A stretch of 64,000 nt of DNA from Salinimicrobium tongyeongense (GTDB taxonomy: Bacteria > Bacteroidota > Bacteroidia > Flavobacteriales > Flavobacteriaceae): contig NZ_CP069620.1 in assembly GCF_026109735.1 (NCBI RefSeq), positions 496,001 to 560,000 on the forward strand, given 5' to 3'. This document shows, in pieces, positions 60,278-64,000 of this stretch (position 1 is its first letter; the number at the start of each line of letters is the position of its first letter). The notes under the pieces are model-generated. The model did not search any database. It saw nothing but the letters and a program-made list of their open reading frames with translations, and was not told the DNA's origin. A program made the translations under genes and the position numbers.

Positions 60278-61221
60278 GAGATTTGAGAATTGTCTTTATG
60301 GGTACGCCCGAATTTGCTGTGTTTTCACTCAAGACCATAGTGGAAGCCGGATATAATGTTGTTGGCGTGGTTACCGCCCCCGACAGGCCTGCCGGCAGAG
60401 GAAGAAAACTCCAGGAGTCGGCCGTAAAACAATATTCCAATCAGCAAAACCTGAAAGTACTGCAGCCGGTCAATTTGAAGTCTGAAGATTTTTTAACCGA
60501 ATTAAAAGAGCTCAAAGCAAATCTACAGGTAGTGGTAGCCTTCAGGATGTTACCCGCAGTGGTGTGGAAAATGCCGGAATTTGGCACTTTTAACCTACAT
60601 GCGTCATTACTCCCACAATACCGCGGGGCAGCACCTATTAACTGGGCCATAATAAACGGGGAAACAGAGACCGGCGTCTCCACCTTTTTTATAGATGAAA
60701 AAATTGACACCGGAGAAATGATCATGCAAGAAAAGTTGCCGATAGGTGCGGCAGAAAATGCCGGTGAACTGCACGACAAATTAATGGCTGCCGGTGCTAA
60801 ACTCATTGTAAAGACCTTGGAGGCCATTAAAGAAGGTGAGCTAAAAACAACTGCTCAAACCGAAAATGGCGAATTAAAGACCGCATACAAACTTGACAGG
60901 GAAAATACCAGGATCAACTGGGAAGCAACTTTAGAGGGCACATACAATCTCATTCGCGGCCTTAGCCCCTATCCTACCGCCTGGACCATGTTGAGCAACG
61001 GCAATAAAGAAGAAATTATGAAGATCTACGCCGGTGAAATGGAAAAGACAGGGCACGAACATGCTACCGGGAAAATTGTACAGGAGGGAAAGACTATAAA
61101 AGTGGCAGTAAAAGAAGGATTTTTGATCCTTACGGAAGTTCAGCTTCCGGGAAAGAAAAAGATGCCGGTAAAAGATCTTTTGAACGGTTATGAGTTTTAT
61201 CTGAACGCCAAAGTTCTGTGA
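60274..61221 (+). CDS. fmt: Methionyl-tRNA formyltransferase
   Basis: 315 residues. The formyltransferase core has FRMLPAVVWKMPEFGTFNLHASLLPQYRGAAPINWAIINGE, with the N-H-S-D-type catalytic segment (NLHASLLP). The C-terminal OB-like domain is present (RTNWEATLEGTYNLIRGLSPYPTAW). It formylates initiator Met-tRNA. It overlaps recQ by 4 nt (ATGA). After it the region to HU holds direct repeats and the HU promoter. Confidence 0.96.
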   Translation: MRDLRIVFMGTPEFAVFSLKTIVEAGYNVVGVVTAPDRPAGRGRKLQESAVKQYSNQQNLKVLQPVNLKSEDFLTELKELKANLQVVVAFRMLPAVVWKMPEFGTFNLHASLLPQYRGAAPINWAIINGETETGVSTFFIDEKIDTGEMIMQEKLPIGAAENAGELHDKLMAAGAKLIVKTLEAIKEGELKTTAQTENGELKTAYKLDRENTRINWEATLEGTYNLIRGLSPYPTAWTMLSNGNKEEIMKIYAGEMEKTGHEHATGKIVQEGKTIKVAVKEGFLILTEVQLPGKKKMPVKDLLNGYEFYLNAKVL

Positions 61222-61265
61222 GGCCTTATAAATGCTGATATTAGCGTATTTCCGAAAAAATCAAC

Positions 61266-61304
61266 TAAGGTTATCAACAATTTGCCTAAGTTATTAACAA
61301 TATT
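61266..61304. repeat. DnaA-box-like direct repeats upstream of HU
   Basis: CTAAGGTTATCAACAATTTG and CTAAGTTATTAACAATATT are two imperfect 20-bp direct repeats; each contains a TTAT(C/T)AACA element that resembles the DnaA box TTATNCACA with two changes. They lie 22-60 nt upstream of the HU promoter. Confidence 0.4.
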
Positions 61305-61325
61305 CGGCTTTTCCCTTGATATTAC

Positions 61326-61355
61326 TTGCATGGGAAAGTTTTCCATATAAATTTG
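61326..61355 (+). promoter_or_regulatory. HU gene promoter (Bacteroidota type)
   Basis: TTG (61326-61328), 19 nt, TAAATTTG (61348-61355), a perfect TAnnTTTG -7 element with consensus spacing, 50 nt before the HU ATG. Confidence 0.75.
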
Positions 61356-61404
61356 TAGAGCAAATTATTAAAAGTTCAACCAACAACTATTAAAAACTCA
61401 AATT

Positions 61405-61677
61405 ATGAACAAAACAGATTTAATCGATGCAATGGCTGAAAATGCCGGGATTTCTAAAGCAGCTGCAAAAAAAGCCCTGGAATCTTTCCTTGAGAATGTT
61501 GAGAAATCTCTTAAGAAGGGAGATCGCGTTTCATTAGTAGGATTTGGATCCTGGTCAGTTTCTAAAAGAGCTGCAAGAGAAGGAAGAAACCCACAAACCG
61601 GAAAAACTATTAAGATTGGTGCCAAGAATGTTGTAAAATTCAAAGCCGGTGCAGATCTTCAAAAGGCTGTGAACTAA
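61405..61677 (+). CDS. HU-family DNA-binding protein
   Basis: 90 residues, a complete HU/IHF-family protein: MNKTDLIDAMAENAGISKAAAKKALESFLENVEKSLKKGDRVSLVGFGSWSVSKRAAREGRNPQTGKTIKIGAKNVVKFKAGADLQKAVN, with the DNA-binding arm RNPQTG. It compacts and bends DNA. It is monocistronic, with its own promoter and a strong terminator. Confidence 0.97.
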   Translation: MNKTDLIDAMAENAGISKAAAKKALESFLENVEKSLKKGDRVSLVGFGSWSVSKRAAREGRNPQTGKTIKIGAKNVVKFKAGADLQKAVN

Positions 61678-61702
61678 AATTCACAAAAGCTAAGAAAATA
61701 TT

Positions 61703-61732
61703 AAACTCTCCCATTCGGGAGAGTTTTTTTGT
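61703..61732 (+). terminator. Terminator after the HU gene
   Basis: AAACTCTCCC pairs with GGGAGAGTTT around ATTC and runs into TTTTTTT. Confidence 0.92.
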
Positions 61733-61810
61733 TAAATATTTTCCATTCTCATTTGAAGCTGTACAATATTTTTTTAGATTTAGATGAAAGATTGCAGAAA
61801 CTATTGAAAA

Positions 61811-62371
61811 ATGACTACACTAAAACCTGCCAAAGGATTACTTCTTATTGCCGAGCCTGCCATTACAGGAGATCTCTCCTTCAATAGATCTGTGGTGCTC
61901 ATTGCAGATCATACCGAGAATGGATCTGTAGGTTTTATTCTGAACAAACAACTCGACTTTACACTTAAAGACCTTCTGCCCGATATTACCGGAAATTTTA
62001 AAGTGTACAACGGCGGGCCTGTAGAGCAGGACAATCTTTACTTTATTCACAAGGTTCCCGATCTTATCCCCGATAGCGTGGAGATAGCCAGCGGTATATA
62101 CTGGGGCGGAAATTTTGAAGCCGTGAAAGGACTTATTAACGAGAACCTTATTAGTGAAAATGAGATCAAATTCTTCCTTGGATATTCAGGCTGGGAATTT
62201 GACCAGTTAAAGCAGGAACTCAATGCAAACTCATGGATCGTGACTGAAAATAACGACCATAAAGACATTCTAAACCGAAAACCCAGAACCTTCTGGAAAG
62301 ATAAAATGATGCAGTTAGGCGGAAATTATATGATCTGGTCTAATGCCCCCGAAAACCCTTCTTACAACTAG
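61811..62371 (+). CDS. YqgE/AlgH family protein
   Basis: 186 residues. The family's N-terminal KGLLLIAEPAITGDLSFNRSVVLIADHTENGSVGFILNKQLDFTLKDLLPD, then VYNGGPVEQDNLYFIHKVPDLI and FFLGYSGWEFDQLKQELNANSWIV are typical. The function of YqgE is not established; relatives sit near Holliday-junction and ribosome genes. It has no signal peptide. It converges on the aminotransferase gene with a 4-nt overlap of the two stops. Confidence 0.94.
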   Translation: MTTLKPAKGLLLIAEPAITGDLSFNRSVVLIADHTENGSVGFILNKQLDFTLKDLLPDITGNFKVYNGGPVEQDNLYFIHKVPDLIPDSVEIASGIYWGGNFEAVKGLINENLISENEIKFFLGYSGWEFDQLKQELNANSWIVTENNDHKDILNRKPRTFWKDKMMQLGGNYMIWSNAPENPSYN

Positions 62372-63213
62372 CTCAACCTTGCCAGCGTATTTAGGCGACC
62401 AAGTAGCATTTTAGCCACTTCATTGGCATACTCTTTTTTCCGGTATTTTGTAACAGGCTGTATTCCCGCAATAACATTTGTGATGAACATCTCATCTGCC
62501 TTTTGCAACTCGAAAGGGGAAACTGAGGCCTCTTCAAGCTTATAATCGGGTAGCTTTTTTAATATTTCAAAGATCTTTCCGCGGGTGATCCCTTTTAAAC
62601 AACCCTCGCTTAGAGGAGGAGTTTTAATTACATTGCCCACCACCAAAAAGATGTTGCCATTAAGAGCCTCAACAACATTCTTTTGTTCATTCAGCAGCAA
62701 ACAATTGTGGTATTCGTTTTCTACAGCGTAAATACCTGCCAGTACATTTACCGCCCGGTTATTTGTTTTGAGCGTGGAGAGCAAACCTTTAGAAACATAG
62801 TGATCTTTAAAAAGTTCAACCTCGTAAAATTCTTCATTTAAAAGGTAGAAAGCATCAGGAAGTGCTTCAGCAGTAACAAGATAATCTACCTCGTTGGTAT
62901 GAGGAGTATAAAAGCCCCCTGCCTTGCGTGAGACAGTGAGTTTTACGCGTGCCTGGGTGTCAAAAAGGTCATTTTCACGAACAATTTGTAAGACTTCAGC
63001 TTCAAGAAATTCTGGAGAAAAAGTGAGAGGAATTTCCATCCGCATAATGCGCATGGAAGCCATTAACCTAAAATAGTGATCTTCCCAGAAAATGATCCTG
63101 CCATTAATAACCCTAATTGTTTCAAAAACCGCATCTCCGTAAGCAAATCCGCGGTTATCAATTGAAAGAGAGGCCTCTTTTTCTTCAAACAACTGTCCGT
63201 TAATATTAACCAT
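62368..63213 (-). CDS. Class IV aminotransferase (branched-chain/D-amino acid/4-amino-4-deoxychorismate lyase type)
   Basis: 281 residues. Fold type IV: a start NINGQLFEEKEASLSIDNRGFAYGDAVFETIRV, YYRL, the catalytic Lys region LSTLKTNNRAVNV, and GKxxxTPPLSEGCLKGITRGKIFEI with the phosphate-binding part. Family members make branched-chain or D-amino acids, or aminodeoxychorismate lyase; the exact substrate is not assigned. Its 3' end overlaps yqgE (convergent) by 4 nt. Confidence 0.9.
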   Translation of the reverse strand: MVNINGQLFEEKEASLSIDNRGFAYGDAVFETIRVINGRIIFWEDHYFRLMASMRIMRMEIPLTFSPEFLEAEVLQIVRENDLFDTQARVKLTVSRKAGGFYTPHTNEVDYLVTAEALPDAFYLLNEEFYEVELFKDHYVSKGLLSTLKTNNRAVNVLAGIYAVENEYHNCLLLNEQKNVVEALNGNIFLVVGNVIKTPPLSEGCLKGITRGKIFEILKKLPDYKLEEASVSPFELQKADEMFITNVIAGIQPVTKYRKKEYANEVAKMLLGRLNTLARLS

Positions 63214-63262
63214 AAAAAAACCCGTTTTAAAACGGGCAAAGGTAGTATTAAATAAAGGATTT

Positions 63263-63649
63263 TTAAACTGAACCCAATACTTGTTTAAGGTCTGAAATCA
63301 TGTTTTCCCACAACATTTTCCCTTCCTCCAATTCATCTTCTTCAGCAAAATCGGTTATCATGATAGAAACATCTTTGGTGATCTCATCTACCTGGATACG
63401 TAATTCAAAGAAATACTGAGTATCTTCATCGGCCAACCAGCGAAATTTCACTCTTTCTCCAGATTTTTTGCTCACCAGTTTTGCTTTTTCTTCGCTGCCA
63501 TTCCAGATAAAAGTAAATAACTCTCCGCGTGAGTTCACATTGTCTGCATACCATTCACTTAAACCTGACGGGGTTGCAATATAATTGTAGAGTAAAGAAG
63601 GGGAAGCCTGGATTGGAAACTCCATTTCAAACTTTATTTTATCGTCCAT
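63263..63649 (-). CDS. START-like (SRPBCC) domain protein
   Basis: 128 residues, a helix-grip fold: MDDKIKFEMEFPIQASPSLLYNYIATPSGLSEWYADNVNSRG, RVKFRWLADEDTQYFFELRIQVDEITKDVSIMITDFAEEDELEEGKMLWENMISDLKQVLG. It is similar to the Bacteroidota START-like proteins of unknown ligand, which differ from the AHSA1 type. It starts 49 nt before the aminotransferase gene on the same strand, so they are likely co-transcribed. Its 5' region diverges from the tRNA. Confidence 0.88.
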   Translation of the reverse strand: MDDKIKFEMEFPIQASPSLLYNYIATPSGLSEWYADNVNSRGELFTFIWNGSEEKAKLVSKKSGERVKFRWLADEDTQYFFELRIQVDEITKDVSIMITDFAEEDELEEGKMLWENMISDLKQVLGSV

Positions 63650-63733
63650 GCTGCGGTTTTGTTAGTTTCGGGCAATATAAATATTAATTAGAAACATAAA
63701 AAGAAATCAATTTAAATAATTCCTAAAAGATAA

Positions 63734-63764
63734 TTTGTGACAAGACAAATTGTTTTTATATTTG
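63734..63764 (+). promoter_or_regulatory. tRNA-Met promoter (Bacteroidota type)
   Basis: TTTG (63734-63737), 19 nt, TATATTTG (63757-63764), a perfect match to the TTTG-N19-TAnnTTTG consensus, 49 nt before the tRNA. Confidence 0.85.
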
Positions 63765-63813
63765 CACCCGCTAAAAGATAGCAGCGCCTAAAGAGGCACT
63801 ATCGTTTAGAAAT

Positions 63814-63890
63814 GGCGAGGTAGCTCAGTTGGTTAGAGCGTCGGATTCATAACCCGGAGGTCACGAGTTCAAATCTCGTTCTCGCTACCA
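63814..63890 (+). tRNA. tRNA-Met (anticodon CAT)
   Basis: 77 nt from GGCGAGG to CCA, with an encoded CCA end. The D-arm is GCTC-AGTTGGTTA-GAGC; the anticodon loop TTCATAA has the anticodon CAT; the T-arm is ACGAG-TTCAAAT-CTCGT. The acceptor stem has G-U pairs at both ends (G1-U72 and G7-U66), and the anticodon stem ends in an A-C mismatch. Initiator-type features are lacking (normal acceptor and D-loop), so elongator Met is preferred; a lysidine-modified Ile tRNA is also possible. Confidence 0.9.
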
Positions 63891-63898
63891 GTAAACAC

Positions 63899-63928
63899 AA
63901 GGCTTTCGAGAAATCGGGAGCCTTTTTT
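63899..63928 (+). terminator. Terminator after tRNA-Met
   Basis: AAGGCT pairs with AGCCTT around a loop with an inner CGA/TCG pair, followed by TTTT. Confidence 0.75.
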
Positions 63929-63938
63929 ATTTTGCTCT

Positions 63939-63960
63939 AGTACAGAATAAGTACAGAATA
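63939..63960. repeat. 11-bp tandem direct repeat at the window edge downstream of the tRNA
   Basis: AGTACAGAATA occurs twice in a row immediately after the tRNA terminator. It may be part of an integration or recombinase site beginning beyond the edge, but nothing else supports it. Confidence 0.4.
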
Positions 63961-64000
63961 TTAAAATTTTCAAGATTCACATTTAAATTGTTCTTTATTG

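Noticed and set aside
61266-61304. Origin of replication here
   Set aside because: There are only two weak DnaA-like boxes, no AT-rich unwinding region and no dnaA/dnaN neighbours.
63737-63890. Initiator tRNA call for the CAT tRNA
   Set aside because: The acceptor and D-arm lack initiator features; elongator is favoured, although Ile-lysidine cannot be excluded.

Overview
The window reads as chromosome of a marine-type member of the Bacteroidota, family Flavobacteriaceae (close to Gramella/Christiangramia or Salegentibacter by protein style; this is inference from sequence, not a database match). Supporting signs are a type IX secretion (T9SS) cargo operon, PorP/SprF and PorE-like proteins, DUF4290, a START-like protein, head-GIN domain proteins, promoters of the TTTG-N19-TAnnTTTG type, frequent TTG/GTG starts without Shine-Dalgarno sequences, and a tRNA-Met with a Bacteroidota-like anticodon stem. 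Almost all genes are chromosomal housekeeping or common accessory genes. There is no transposase, prophage or CRISPR array.

Layout. 1-7.3 kb (+): a T9SS surface operon: a giant HYR-repeat adhesin (its 5' end lies outside the window), a PorP/SprF protein and a PorE-like TPR/propeller/OmpA protein. 7.7-11.2 kb (-): a CAP lipoprotein, then pyrR-pyrB-(STAS-like)-rnz. 11.3-20.8 kb: a DUF389 membrane protein with a lipid-kinase-like N-terminus, a lipoprotein, a sterol desaturase-like hydroxylase, DUF2255, methylglyoxal synthase, an SDR, DUF2892, an MFS transporter and a GMC oxidoreductase. 21-24 kb (+): a sulfur-handling group (DUF302; rhodanese-rhodanese-DUF2892-OsmC) whose two transcription units share a 21-bp operator-like site, then an alpha/beta hydrolase. 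24-31 kb: L,D-transpeptidase, LptA-like and pentapeptide proteins, DEAD helicase, SDR, macrodomain, NADPH oxidoreductase, lipoprotein. 31.5-37.1 kb (-): rpsA, cmk, lon. 37.3-40.3 kb (+): an overlapping ECF sigma / anti-sigma-like / DY-repeat / head-GIN operon. 40.4-49.6 kb: UMF1 transporter, M48 protease, hydrolase, a frameshifted msrB next to an intact msrB, a collagen-motif lipoprotein, lpdA, and a MoxR-VWA pair. 49.8-57.8 kb: aroQ with an N-type ATP pyrophosphatase, two beta-barrel proteins, xerD, aldo/keto reductase, hpf, murA (catalytic Cys replaced by Asp), DUF4290, DUF493. 57.8-63.6 kb: an ATPase-recQ-fmt run, HU, YqgE, class IV aminotransferase, START-like protein. 63.8 kb: tRNA-Met, followed by a short direct repeat at the edge.

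The most unusual content lies between genes. (1) A palindrome close to CAAAAATGNCATTTTTGG recurs about fourteen times. (2) At least nine intergenic tracts have a strict 7-bp period but different heptad sequences (GTATATT, GGTGCTT/GGAATTT, TCTTGAC, ATTCAAA types), and nearly all of them abut a stop codon. I know of no established function for either. Other items worth attention are the shared operator of the sulfur genes, the exact 735-bp periodicity of the adhesin gene, the kinase-like/DUF389 fusion, and the single-G frameshift in msrB.
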